Shown here: piece by piece, positions 10,381 to 24,700 of the stretch | Numbering within the stretch: the first letter of the stretch is position 1 | Layout of the letters: each line of letters opens with the position of its first letter | Origin: Setaria digitata | Lineage: Eukaryota > Nematoda > Chromadorea > Rhabditida > Setariidae | Assembly (NCBI GenBank): GCA_003640385.1 | Contig: RCAB01000289.1 | Span: forward strand, 17,465-81,464 | Length of the DNA stretch: 64,000 nucleotides | Reading direction: 5' to 3' | Made by a program: the position numbers and the translations under genes | Notes under the pieces: generated by a model | Told to the model about the DNA's origin: nothing | Seen by the model: the letters and a program-made list of their open reading frames with translations, nothing else | The model's database searches: none

Positions 10381-13300
10381 TCAAAAATCCTCTCTCTCTT
10401 CAGCTCCCTCTTCAATTATCATTGCAAATTTCGTACAGATTTACGTTACTCGACGACCGACGCCCGACGCCTACTCCCCTGCTCCCGCTCCCCGCCTTTA
10501 ATTCTCGTCCCCTACGAATTCCACAATCTTTTTTACCGCACACTGGCTCCTCGTCCTCCGTGCTACCGAATCACCTATGATAGACAGAAGATACCCACAC
10601 GTATTATTACACCCCAAAATTCAGATTTATTCAGGCATCCACACTTCCTTTGCCAGCTTTTCCTCCTCCTTTTAAATTGGCCAGCACTAAAGTGGCAACA
10701 AGCAGAGCCATAACTCGTAGGATTTATGAGACCAGAACTGGCCAGATCACTAAACGGTTCCGCTGTTGTGTGATGTTTTACTTATGATACGATATATAAG
10801 AGGTCTCTACCTAAATAAAAGTGCCACTGGATAGAAGTGGGGAAACATGGCGCAAAGGCGTCAGAAGATATCAGTGATCAATTAGCATTCCGAAAAGGAA
10901 GGAAACATTGTTGTGAACCTGCTGTACGTGATGCTAAAATGAAGTTTGAATCGGTGAAAATGTATCACTGTGGGAAATACAGTGTTTCTTCAGAGAGAAT
11001 TGGTGTAATTGAAACTGTTGTTGAAGGATGTAGGCACAGGATAAGTGGTTTAGTGAAGAATCTGGATTCCCTGCAGATCGCGAATCGTAATCGAAGAGGA
11101 TTGATGAGATGGGACAGTGATGCGCGTCGACGCACTGTGTAGTAGTGCTGGATGGGTTCCTGCTGCTTCTGCTCCTGCCTACTGCTGCTACTGCTGCCAC
11201 TGCCGCTGCCGCTGTCTGTGTTGCTACTACTGGTTCCACTTCCCTTCCTCAAAGCTTGTTCCTTGGTTTGTCGGTCCGCAGTGTCACCAGAGGAGAAAAA
11301 AGCGAAATGTGAAGTGAAGGCAATGTAGTGCCGTCGCCTTTCCAGCTGTCATCATTGCATGAGGAGATGAGAGAAATTGAAGATTTCTAGTCCATGGTCA
11401 TTTGGTTGCACTTTGAACTGACACAATGAACAAGTGGATCCGGGAAGACCGGTACGCACCGAGGACATATCTCATCGCACCTCCCGTTAAGATGGACGAG
11501 GAAGGGGGCACAATTAGTTAACAGAACAGACACTCACACTATACCCAGGATCCGGTCTGCATGGACACTCGTTCCGGTACACCCTGCCCCGCGGCCCTTC
11601 TCGCCCTCCAAGTCGACTCCGGATGTGCTTCTGCCCCCCTCCTCCCCCTTCATATTCACATCAACACATTGAGCAGCACCATAATCCTTCCACTCATCTT
11701 CACCTGTTTCCCCCTATTTTCTTCTACTAATTCTTCAAAAGCTATTCCTAAATTGTTCGTTTGTTCCTTACCACAGCACACAGAACTACCGGTTCAATCC
11801 ATTCACTTTTTTCCTCTCCCTTCTTTCCATCTTCACAATTGTCGATTATCCACCACACTAGCCCACAGCAATTCATGTCAAGTCTATTCATGCGCCATGC
11901 GCTCTTTCGAATCATTTACAAAGGTGACATGAAAGCCGATCATGGATCGGGACTATATCACATTGCTATCATTCCACATTACAACCATTTGCATGACATT
12001 TCAGATTTAAGTTCTTAAGGAAGCTTGATTTTGATATCATCAACTTCTATAATATTCACTTCTCGCTTTCGTCACTTCCTGTATTTTGATGGGTCTGCTG
12101 GTATTGGAAAATCGACTGACTGCTTGCTGAAGTTATTCACGGTTTATTAAGGAACTCCCGTTGTCTAATCTGTGGATTTCTTATAGTTGCATAATTTTGT
12201 ACTTTGTCAAATATTGTTCAGTTAAAAGTTCCGTACTTAAAATAGAATTCTTAAGGCATAATCCATACGAAAAAATTGACCTGCCATTCTCAGGGTGTTT
12301 TCCAGGACAAGACAACAAATAATTGTGTGATTTTAGACCACACCTCCTTAATCACCACAATTGAAAAAAATGACTAAATGGCCTAAACTGTCATGATCTT
12401 TTATCTTGAGGGAAAAAGGAATAGCTCATGCTGTTAATAATTGGTATCTACAAGGAAAAAAAAACCTGCACTCGATTGAGCTTCCGAGCCTGATGAAGAA
12501 TGATAATGAAAAAATCCTGTGAAATATTTCTCTTCCCAGAGCTTGAAGTGATGCAGTCTTCCAAGCATCAGTACTCTTCCTACTCTTTCACAAAAGTAAT
12601 GTGTATCTTTTTCTAAAGAAACGTGCAAAAACTGCTTAATGAATTATGACCATCTGTTAACAGGACGAATATCGAAAATTATTTTTCACAAATAAGTCAC
12701 AGTGACATTAATCTTCTCAGCCTGACGAAGAATGATATAGGTGGCCAGCGACTTCCCAGATTAACTTCAGATCGTTCAGGAATTCGGGAACTTTTTTCAT
12801 TAGCTATTCAACACTCTTTTATGCTTCTCTTATGTAAAGAAGATTGTAATTACTTTTCAATTTATGTCCAAACTATTATGCAATTTAACTTTCACAGTGA
12901 TAACTGAAAAAAAAGAAAAAAACAAGATGTAGTATACCAATGAGTAGTCCATCCACAAGTGTTGTTCCAGTGATCTCCGATTTAATTCCCCGAAAAAATC
13001 ATTTTCTTGAAAATAGGTCGCAACGCTCCGTTGCACTTTTGTCCCATTAGTATATTGTTTAAGCAAGCATTATGGTCGCAGGACATAAATCGGTATTTCT
13101 TCCTCCAGGAAAAAGTGCTACAAACCTGTGTGGATGTCTGAACAAACATATGAAACAATAGAAGTCTCCTAAAACATTTGTATGGTATTCTAACGAAATA
13201 TATACTGCTAGAACGAACTTTCACATGAATTTCGGGAAAAGAGGGACTCTTTTCTGCTTTTCCTTTTTGAAATACCTTCTCGGGAAACAACAACAAAAAT

Positions 13301-16300
13301 ATTCATAGCTTCTAAAAAGTAATCCTTCATGTAATAAGGATTTACCTGCTATTTCATACTTTTTTTTCTCAGCCTGGAAATTGATATTATGACAGGATTT
13401 CGCCTCATTTTTTTTTTACATTCAATCAGGCAATTCGATAAATAGATTTCAAGAAGTTCAAAATTACTTTTCAGAGTAATAATAAGTTGTTATGCAAATT
13501 GATAATTCACAAGATATAAATACAGTCATCCTTGTTTTTTCGAAAAAACTATGTAGAAAAATGAGCATGAAGATTCGCAATCAAAAAAAAAAAGGAGAAA
13601 AACCATCTGGCAACAGATGACCTCACTGAAAATTTTATGAAACTGGCGTTTAGTTTGAATGCAATCAATTATTCAGTGCTTTCACTTCTTTGGTTGTAAA
13701 AAAATACTTATAACCTGTTAGATTCAATAATAAATCCAACTTGGATTGAATTCTAAAGAGATGGATTTGTTAGTTATCTTGACAGTGAATTCGGTTTGAT
13801 TATTGATTTCCTCAGATTTTTATATCTGGTCATTATCTCATATATCCTGAATGAATGGATCCCTAGCCGAGAAGCCTGTATGCTTTCCATCAAGATTACA
13901 TGGCTGTCAATGAAGGTAATCAAATCATCATATGCTTTTTGTTTGCCTTGTTCCTTGACAATAATGGTTCTCCCAGTGAGGACACTTCACGAAACATGTT
14001 TTGGAATCCTGTGTGGCACTTTTTCAGCACTGCTAGACCAATGTTTTTATCGAGAATGTTTGCAGGCGATATTGTTATATCATTTCTGTGACAAGGTAGT
14101 CAAAAAAATAGAGTAACTGAAGGGGAAATAGAATTTAGAAAATGATATTGGTGTGAAAAGAGAAATTTTAGTCAAGTGGAGAGGCACATTGACAGAAACG
14201 GGTATTTTATGTTTGGACGAGCAGTTGTTGCAGTGATGTTGAATTAAACTAGTTTCCTGATGGCATGTTCAGTTTTTTGTCGTTAGCCGAATTCGGGTCA
14301 TGAGATCAGCAATGGTGACCACGTTAGTCAGTGAGCAGTGTTTTCGCAAAACTGCTTTTTGGTTTTCTTTACTCTGTTCTGAATCTTTTGGATGACTGAA
14401 ATTGATCAGTCTACGATCGGTCGAATCGACACAAGAGCTTATTTTATAGTGTAGAATAAACTATTGTAAAATCGAGTGAAATTTTTGTCTTTATTCCGAT
14501 TACGATTCCAGTTATTCGGAAAGTCAACTCTGTCTATCGATGACCGGTTAAATTATTTTGTAATATAGTCAATAATCAGTAAGAACTGGAAAAGAAAGTT
14601 GCATTAAAGTTATACTTCTCATGATTTCTTAAAAATAATCAGTCACTATAGGTCGTGATTGTGTGATATTTACTTAGCCATCATTCAACTTTAATCCTAA
14701 TTTTAATTTGGGTTATAATGCTTCCAGTTTATGCAAATTTTATTCCTGAATGAAGGGAACATACGGCTTCAAAAGTAAGCGCATAATGTTTGTCACGATT
14801 CGCGAAAGAAATAATGAACTTCAATATTCGCTTCCCGAATTTGCGTCATTGACTTTGACATAGGTTTGATGAAAATGCTAGTTATTCTTTTCCAGTGGGA
14901 ACTATTTTGTATTAGTAATTAATTCGCTAAGGTTGAATATCTACGTAACGACTAACGACCAAAGCACTAAGAGATAACTTAATGACAGGTATGTATAAAC
15001 CATTTCCCAATAATTCAAATGACTAATGAACCAACCATAGCAGGAAATCTGGATACAAAATGACTGGTGTTATTTTTGGAAATGACAACTTGTGTGATAC
15101 CCATCGGGCGTGACAGGCATTTCTTTCGTAGCGACACATACTTTCCTATAAACAATAACAAAAAGCAAAATAGTGCATCATCATGCGCTCATTTCTTTGC
15201 GACTAATAATAATTAAAGGTTTGCGATGATTTCTCTCAAGAAAAAAAAAATTGAAACGAAGGCAACTTGTCGGTTAGAGTATTGTTTCATTAAGTTCCTA
15301 CTGGCTAAATCACCGGCTAGTAACATTCTTGTACCGCTAAAGCATGTATAGTGCTTCCAACAGTTATTCGTTGGATGGCAAAGCCAAACAGCTTTATCTA
15401 TCGCAAAAATGGAACAGAAACGGTAGAAAATAAGGAGGCGAAAAACTGCATATTGTAACAAATGGTGGCTATGCAGAAAAAGTAGTTCAAATCCAAAACT
15501 CGTTGTTTCAAATTACTTTGAGACAAAAGTGGTGTTTTGCTTTTCACTTGGACTCTCTTCGAAATGTCAAAGAGTTCGTAATGACCGAACAATCAGTTTG
15601 CGGTGGCAAGGGTTATAGAACCATCAAAAATCACTTCATTTTGAATAGTTATACGCCGGTTGAATAAAACAATGTTAATCTACCCACAGAGTGTTAACTG
15701 GAGACCAGCCACGACTTCAGAGTTCAAACGTGCAAGAATAGTTTTCGTCAGTTATGTTCATATCTCATTCATATTGTTAGATTAGACCTGAGACTCAAGC
15801 ACTCTTGAAACCATATTTATTGTGCATGTTGCAGTCAAAAACAAAATGATTCTGCAAAAGGTTCTCTGTAATGAACAGAACAGGTCCTTACAGTTTAAGT
15901 GTCATTTCAAAATAATTTTTTAACACACCATAGAGATAACGTGTCCTTAAGTTCTTGGCTCATTAAGATTTTAGGATCTCTATGCAATCAACCAGTTTAT
16001 AAATCCTCTGTAGTTTGAAAGGTATTCAGAAGAATACAGTTGAGAAAACGAAACTGTTGTACAGATTGTTATACAGATTTCTCAGAAGTTGCAGACTTTA
16101 AGATTTATCATCAGCTTATCCACAGAATTGTAACAATATGAATTTATTATTAGTAAATGAATAATGATTTGATCAGAAATGCGAAACTGAAACCAGTAGA
16201 ACTACATCGGTATCAGGTACCTGACATTTCAAATAATTGCTCAGAAAGCAGTAGGATGAAATAAATGAATGCGAATAAACTAATAAGCGATGAGGTATTT

Positions 16301-19300
16301 TGTCAGTGAAATGGAACCCAAAATAAATGAAGTGCTCATGAAATGGCTTCATTTAATTTATTAGGTAGGTAAGTATCTTCGACAACCCAGTCGCACTGCT
16401 GGCTGCAGTGATGGCACATGAAGCTCTTTCAAGTATACGTAGTATTGCCGCTTCTTCCTTTAATTTGGTCCTGCATCACATTTTTTCTAGATTTCTATAC
16501 TAGTACCACTTTCTTAGAAGTTATTTCAGTGGAAAGTTATTTTAGAGCTTAAAGCATTAACTCTGTGCATATTCAATATATATTCCTCTTGTTGTTGTTG
16601 ATGCTAGGAGAGAGATCCTTGGATTACCCACATGCCCTTTATGCTTCAAGAACAAATAAAACTGATGAATATAAAACGTTAATTTATCGCCTTTTGAGCA
16701 ATATTGCTGAAAGTTCCTGAAAACAACATTCAACCAGGAAATTGAGCAGAAAATTCAAATTAAAACACCACTCAAAATAATTTAACACTATTTTGCCTTT
16801 ACCACTCACAATCCTTTATCCAGAAAAAAGGTAACTAGCCTTTTAGTAAACTGATGGATAAAAAGGTTGGTATTTCTTAAACAATCAAAAGCAATGCTGA
16901 TTAGAACAAAGTGGTAAGTAGCAGGGACAGAAGAAATGAAATAATTGAATAAAACTGATTTGCTGGTCCACTAAAGTCATTAATCCACGATGAATCGATT
17001 TGTTCTAAACTACTAAAGTCAATATTTTCATATGTCTACGAATTTCCTTCTGAGATGTTAGTTATTGACATTACAACAATGCAGAATAATTTCGGAGTCT
17101 TGATGATTGCTAAACGATGGAAAATGTCAGCATATAAATATTTATATATATCGTCATGACAAATGTTTTGATGTGAGGTTAAGCTTTGTGGTGATGCATG
17201 ATGAAAATCTTTTAAGTTTCGAGGATTCATGGTAATTATATACCTTTGGAACCCTAAACAATAAAATATTTACCAAGTTGATCTTGATAAATACGACAAA
17301 CTAAATTCGCATTACTGAAATGCATCAAAAATAAGAAGTGGGGCTTAGGTATGGATAAAACGGTTTGTAAATAAAAACTGAAAATAAAAGTCGAACGGTG
17401 GAATATTTCATTTTTCGTTTTTACTACTCCATTATTAAAAAAGTCGCCCAAAAAAAATTTTTTTTAAGAGGAACAAAAAATCGAACGGTTCACTTTTTGT
17501 CAGTGAAAGCTGTAAACATTTGACAGGTGACATTTGGAAAAGGGTTGGAAATTTCTTATTGAACACAAAATATGGCATCTGGAAAAGGAGCGAATATTTT
17601 AGAAAGAACAAAATAATCATTTATACCACCGTACTATGTGTTCCAACATTTGTCTGAAACAAAACAAAATATATTTCTTCTGTGAGAGGGAAAAATGTTC
17701 GCTGCATAGCATAGGTTCGTAGTGGAATTCAGGAAGATCGGAACTATTTCAATGAATAATATTCCTTTCCTACCTGGAAAAGGCAAAAGCTGAAAGGGCA
17801 CTCCTTTCTGCTGGTGATAAAAACAATTCAAAGAAACCATTGAGCAAAAATGATTTCATTGATAAAATTATGACCCAACCGCATTTTCCAAAAACTTTTC
17901 TGTACCAATTCCTCACGTAAGATCTTTAATCCTTGGAGAAGCAATTCGAATGCTTTCTTTTTCTTATTGTTCAAAAATTTTTGGTTATTCTAGAAATTGG
18001 GGAACTAAGAATAAATGGTAACATGCAAGATGAGAGATGGAAAGTAGCTTCTGATATTACTTATCTTTTTTCTGTGAATAGTAAGTGATAGAGAGGTCGC
18101 TTAACAAGTTAACTTGTCGGATGAACTCATTCAAATGGTTAAATTTATTGAAAAATTTGTTTCCAAAAAAAAAGAGGAGTCTTCTGACAAAAAGTAACGT
18201 ACCGCTCTAATTTATCGGCATTGTATTGTCGAAGAACTTCTCGAAGATTGAACTTCTACAATTAATAAAAAAAAAATTAATCGGCATGAAGTCAATGAAA
18301 AATTATTGTTGAAGCTGCCATTCTACAGTAAAATAATGCTAAGACAAGAGTTTTTCTGGAAAATTAAAAAATAAAGTGGAGATCCAGAAGTCTTATTTAT
18401 CGAAAATACCTAGCTCGTAGTGAATGCAAAGAGGTTGTGATGTACAACGAACGTCATTTTCACGTATTCTTTAAAACTAGAGACTATGCATTGCTGAAAG
18501 GAAAAGACATTTATAGATTTGCCTGTATTAAAAGCAGTTTATGAGGTTTTGGTCTATTTAGATTCATTTGCAGTACTCTATTGTATAACCGAATGAAAGG
18601 AGAAGATATTTTAATCGGCTATCTCTGCATTCAATCTTTTAAATGTGGAATGAGAGTCTGTGTTCCGATGAAAATCCTAAACATAAGGAACAACTGAGTG
18701 TTAAATTTTGTGCTTGCCAAGTCCAATGGAATATATCCTTAATATCGCTACCTGTTAAAATCGCTGTTTTCTAAGAAACTTGAGTCATACATTTTGTTAA
18801 AGGCTTACTATGAGAGAGAACTTAATTTTACCGAATATTTTAGTACAGATTACAAGAATTAACTAAATCGTATAAATACTTTTTTCAGAATTATAACTTT
18901 TTGTTTCATCGCAATCAATAGATGAAAAAAAATCATAGACTTTCGCTTCAAAACACTGAAAAACAACAGATTGGAGCTCGAAAGGCATCTGCTTAACCAG
19001 ATCGGGACTCTGCGAGAAACAAATTTTGTGGGCAGACAAAACAAATTCAATTTTATACTGACTTGGATGCCTGACACCGATTTCATTATCTGTTTCACTT
19101 CCTTTAAAAACTGAAATTTACATCACTACAACCAGAATGAAACGCAGCAAACTGCTGTGTCAAAGTCATTTATAAAGCAGTAATTAAATAGGGTAAAAAA
19201 ATAACTATTATTTCAAGAAAATTTCAGTTTAACCTGTTACAACTTCAATCACTACATGAACAAATTTCTGAAAGTAAGAGTTTTTGATTGATAATCAGTA

Positions 19301-21530
19301 TATAACGCGAAAAAAAAGAAAGGTTTTTTTTTTGAATTTGTATTGGTTTACACGAACAACAATTAGGGAAATGCTCTGAAATGAAATAAATGACACGAAA
19401 TGCATGTAATAAAAAATGTTTTTATTAATTAATTAAACAATAAGCCCTCCTGAATAAAAAATTTTAGCTCAATTAAAAAATGAATCGGCTTTGCTCAAAT
19501 ATGCCTAGAACCTGCCAAAAGCAAACGAATGGTTAATATGTTGAAATCAAGTTACAAAATTCTCCATAGATATGATATTTATTAGTACAAATATTATGAA
19601 CCTTTAATGATCGATCTGCATTATCGCTCTCTCATAACATACCCTTGTTTCTCGGAAGCTTTAAAAAAATGGGTTTAAAGATTTTTTTTTTCCAGTTTGT
19701 CCGAGGTTTATTTTTTCTTTTTTTCTTTTAATTGCTGTGTCAAGGAGCAAAAATTCCAAATAAAGAAAAGTAAATCGTTGTAACTGGTTAATTTCACGAA
19801 AAATTTTGTCTTTGCAGTAATTAAAAATTTTTGTTACTTGTCCCAGAAGAATCTACATCAAGTAGCGAGATATCAAATGTCACATTCTGACAGCAAACGT
19901 TTCTAAACATTGCACTAACGAATCACACAGTTTTAGAGCCATAACTCAATCATCATATTTGACGTTTTTTTTTTATTTATTTCTAGGATTTTTTTTCTCC
20001 AAACAAGAACTTGACTGCTTCTCCATAAAAAGTAGAAGCCTTGAGCACTTACAGTGGTGTATAAAGCAGAAGTCACTGTAGGATTAGCAGTATTCAGTCA
20101 CCACGTTTATCGACTGCTTGTTGCGACCCAATTCTAATTATATTTTTGAGTTAGAATTGGATTGCAGGAAAAAAAAATTACAAATAAACTTTACAAGATT
20201 CGTAGCACTAGCATACTCTTCTAAGTCCAAAAAACTTCTAAATTTTTCTTTCAAACTTTGCATCTCTCTGAGTTTCGTGCATACAAATATATTGTTATAT
20301 TGATATGACCACATATACATACAACCCATTACGAAATCCATTATTTGGGTAATTTGTACGAGGAAACCTCAGATAATATGATGGATTAAATATAATGATG
20401 GTCTCAAAAATACAAAATTCAACTCAGTTTTTTCTCTTTCTTTAGCAGCAAACTGTACAGAGAAATGAACCTTGGATCAAAGCATTTTTGAAATGATATC
20501 CCTTCTACTCTTTTTCGCTCCGTCACTTTTCGTCCTGCTGTCAATATATTTCATACTGTGCAACAAAAAAATGCCGGAATGAAGAAATAGAAAATTGTAA
20601 AGAGGCTTTAAGGATGGCTGTTGATGCCACATCAAATTTTGATTTACTAAACCTCACAACCTTCATTCCTAACATTTTTTTTTGTCAAGTACTTGACATC
20701 CTTCAAAAAAAAAAAAGATGCAGACTCTGCAGGAAAACTTTGCTGCTGTCAAATTCATCATCAAGTTAAACTTAAATTATTGTCAAATACATATACCATA
20801 GTATTATGCAATTTCTAAAGTTATACTTTTCATAAGTTACGCTTCTAAGAGGAATTTCATACCGTTGTATCTAGGAAGTTTAAGCTCTTGAATCGCTATT
20901 TCAATGTGAAATTTGGTTCTCTTGGACCAAAATTTTGGTTAGAATTAAATGGTAGGAAATATCCAAACTTTGCTAGAAGTCCAAAAAGAATTAGCATAAG
21001 CACAAATCTTCGATATACCTAATAAATATGGCACAAAAATAAATAAAAATTCATCCAGATTTATAAGGGGAAAATAAGTTTAGTTTTTAAAGTTGGTCTG
21101 GAGCATTTTAATCATAACGACGAATACAACATACCTTTAAAATGGAAGCGATTGGAAGCATACAAATTGTTTCGTTTTTGTTTGAAACCTAAAAGTTAGA
21201 CAAAAATATTGTTACAATTTAAGTTTATTTCAGATGAACTTCATTGAAATTTTTGTATTTAAGAAATTTTTAGGTCGTTAACAATGATGTACGAAAAGTT
21301 AGAAAGCTGCCATTCTTGTGCTTCATTTAGTTTCACATTTATGATAAAACATCAAGTGTCGAAATAATAAGTTAATTTTCAAAAAAAAAAAAAATTTTAA
21401 AATATGTGAAATGCAAGAAAAACTCTTCAACATCTGCTTTATATGAATTATTTTACACCTTAAAGGAATCTAAACTACTGCTTCAGTCAGCACTTTGTGT
21501 TTGGTTTCATGCAGGATCTTTACTCTAAAC

Positions 21531-21797
21531 ATGTGCTATGATATTTTACTGATTTGCTGGAAAGTATCAGTGAACCGAAGCCCGGCTGCCCTTCATATAT
21601 ACAGTGAGGAAATTATAGAGAATAATAGGAATTACTACAGAAAAGTTGAAAATCAAAACTTTATTTCGACAACTGCATCATGTAATTTAGGATACGATAG
21701 GTGTTTTAGAGAAATAACGCAAAAATGCTGCTTCAGAACAACCAGTATTTTAGCAGTTTCTTTGCATAAATTAAAATGTAATAGAGTAAACTGCTGA
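21531..21797 (+). CDS. Candidate small Cys-rich open frame, unknown
   Basis: The frame opens shortly after a possible acceptor (TTTCATGCAG, AG at about 21,513-21,514). From the ATG it encodes 88 residues. The C-terminal half is Cys-rich (CNLGYDRCFREITQKCC, then a terminal CNRVNC). No clear signal peptide follows the ATG, only a short hydrophobic stretch (DILLICW). A Cys-rich secreted peptide is conceivable, but chance cannot be excluded, and no homologue comes to mind. Confidence 0.15.
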   Translation: MCYDILLICWKVSVNRSPAALHIYSEEIIENNRNYYRKVENQNFISTTASCNLGYDRCFREITQKCCFRTTSILAVSLHKLKCNRVNC

Positions 21798-24700
21798 AGC
21801 CTGCGAATATGCGAGTTTTTTTATAAGGAACTTATGATGAAGAATATTTTAAATGGAAAAGCTCTGTTTCAGCCTTTAATGAAGTATATTTTCATCTTTC
21901 AGTTCTACTTTTAAAAATACTTAACACGGCTTTTAGTTTATGCTCAAATGATACACTAGGATGAATTTCGAAACATGTGTCAAAGGGTAAGATTTGTTCA
22001 CTACCTTCAAGACTTAAGCAATTGTACAATGACAGTATGTAAGTTAGTACACCTTAGATTCTTGGAAAAAGACAAAGCAGTCTGACCTGAAAAGTCGTAA
22101 GCAAATTTCGATACCAAATAGCCCTCATCCGCGGGATATATATAATGAACATGATGCACAACAATTACCGTACCATCCATCATCTATTAGTGGGAAAGGG
22201 GTGGAAACGTCGCCGAAATGCCACATAGCAGATTTAGAGGACAGATTTGATTGACTGACTGAGGCTTGTTTTTCTCCATAGTAGTGGCCTTGGCTCATAG
22301 TACGTTGTTTTTGAAGCAGCATCCAGGTAGCAACTTGCATGCAATGCACTCGTTCCTAGTCTTCCGCTGACACTTCAGTCATTTTCAGCGTAAAAAATAT
22401 TGCTGTACAAGGAATATAATTAATTGTTTTGGCTTCATTTTGTGTTTCTCGCCTCATCCTTTCTCCTGTCCAAATATTTTGCAAATTCAATTCGAAATGT
22501 ACAAGAAGCCTATTCTCATTTTGTTCTTCATTAAATTGCTGTGATTAATGGATAATCAATAGATACTAGCATTTATTTCTCGTGATAAGAAGGTTTAAAG
22601 TGTCCAGAGGGTTGTAACTATCATAAATTTCTTAAGTTACGTAACTCAACCAGTTTTTTATGCCGACATGCTTGTTATTTTAGATATCAATGTCCAACTA
22701 TTTTTTTTAATTCTACCTTTCAGGATTTTTTTTTCATATTTTCAACCAGTTAGGTTTCCCGGAAAATGATAAATCCCAGATGTTGACCTACTCGAAATGA
22801 AATAAAGAGGAGGCTTAACATAACAGAGATATCCTTTCTCATTGGTATGTAATCGGCAATGAAATTTGTTAATTAAAAAACATGCTTTAAATTTCGATTG
22901 AAGCTCTTTAAAAATTTCAACGGTTTGTCTGGCAAGGTGCGTTTTCTTTGTTGGAAGCCAACTTTTGCTGTTGATTACTGCGAAACCTAAATCTAAAGCA
23001 TTGTATCATATTTATCCAGACAAGTTATCTAAATGGTTTCAGAATCTTTTCGGTAATTTCTGCAGCTGACGACAAAAGAGCATTTGAAATTATTTGGAAT
23101 GAAGGAGCTTGAAATATTCCCGTCCGTTTTATAGATTTTTTATTAATTTAGTCAACTGTTTGCCGAAAATATTCTCTTTGCACAGTGTGATGATTATAAT
23201 GTTTCTTTTCCTTTTTATTGAAATTTACAACATATCTGAAATGTCAAACAGCTTCGCAAATTTCCTTGAAATGTAATTTGTCTCTTACAGATAAATCAAA
23301 TAAATCGATATTTTTTAAAAATTTGATTCTGAAAAAATTAATTCCAGTTCTGGATAAAAAATATTGATGCAATTACTGTTTTAATTAGTTAGCTGTAAGT
23401 TCAATAAGTTCACTCAAAAAGATTTCATATTTTAATAGTACACTTCCATTGAAATTGCTGGCACATCGGGAAACTTTGACGAGTGACCAAATAATAAATA
23501 TTATGTGTTTGCACCGATGTGAAAGAATATCACAAAATATTCACTGAAAAAGAATTCTATGATGATTTTTTTATGAAAGGCACTTCTAGTCAAGCTGTAA
23601 AAATTGCTCAAATTAAACAAGAAGCCAAAAAGTCAGTCGTCAAAACCAGTGCTGATGATATTTTCTTCAAAACACCATTGTTTATTAATCAATGAGAAAC
23701 ACGTCTATAATATACACCCTTTTCAAACTCCCTCTCATTAATAATTAAACTGCCACTAATTTCAACACATTTGCGCCTCCTTGTTCTGACAAGTAACCAT
23801 ACCACTGCCACTCTACATGATTTACGAAACCGAGGGTAGGATGCTATTTTGTTGCAATCTGAAAAATAAACCCTCCTTCTAACATCAGTCTATATGATCT
23901 GCAGCCTGGCTTTCCACACCGGTGATGCCCATTGTAGTTTTGAAGTTTTTAATAGGCTGGGCCTGTAAGTGACTGAACTGTCAACCGAAGAACTTTAGAT
24001 AGGATTTCTAGAACGACTAAAAATATTATTCAAATGTTTTAGTATAACTCTTGAAAATTTTTGCAAAAATAAGGAAGATTTTTTATAGCCATAAAGTTGT
24101 CCTGTTACTCTGCACTCTTCGTAATGAAGAAACCAACTGTCCTATTCAAAAATTAATTTTATCATCCTTACAAACAAGAATTCAAATCACATATTAATGC
24201 GTAATGCATAATTCAAAGCTGCAAATTTTTATAGATATTTAGAATAATCTGATCTGAGAAATGTACCGTTGTCTCATATTAAGAAACAAGTGACAACACG
24301 GAAGTAATGAGAATATTATTCTTTCTTCTGAACCTTTGGATTGTTTTATTTCCAATTTAGATTTCTCTTTTTTCTTCTGTTGCGAATTTCCTTTTCAAGA
24401 ATTCCTGCAAGTGCTGGAGTAAGAAATTGTTTATTTGATAAAAGAATTCTTTTTCTGATGTACTACACACCACATGAAACTAACTGTACTGATAATTTCA
24501 ATTGTATCACTGTTTAACTTGGTTTTTCTATTACACTCAGTAATTATTTTGTGAAAATAAAGTTATCTAAATCTTAGGAACTGAATGAAAAATTAGATTC
24601 CTAGCATTTCTCACCTATTCAATATTAACATAGCGTTTTGAACCTTCTTCGCAGATTAAAAGCAGGTATGACGAAAAGGATAAATTTTCTTCGGAAAAGT

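Larger units (their letters stand above)
9980..11720. promoter_or_regulatory. G/C-elevated island with overlapping open frames on both strands
   Basis: The base composition rises clearly here, with CpG-containing stretches (for example CGACGACCGACGCCCGACGC near 10,451). Several frames stay open on both strands because stop codons are rare. Most of these frames start at GTG or TTG, or are low-complexity (Val/Leu or Ser/Thr runs from a trinucleotide repeat), so they are not by themselves evidence of genes. The island may be a promoter plus first-exon region, either of the minus-strand gene at the left edge or of an unknown gene. CAG/CTG-type trinucleotides recur near 11,160-11,230. Confidence 0.35.

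Noticed and set aside
11780..11810. tRNA B-box-like GGTTCAATCC
   Set aside because: No A box at the right distance and no foldable cloverleaf around it.
13796..14116. 106-codon plus-strand frame, overlapped by a 63-codon frame in another register
   Set aside because: Composition is typical of chance frames, with no splice context and no recognisable motif. Two registers are open over the same DNA.
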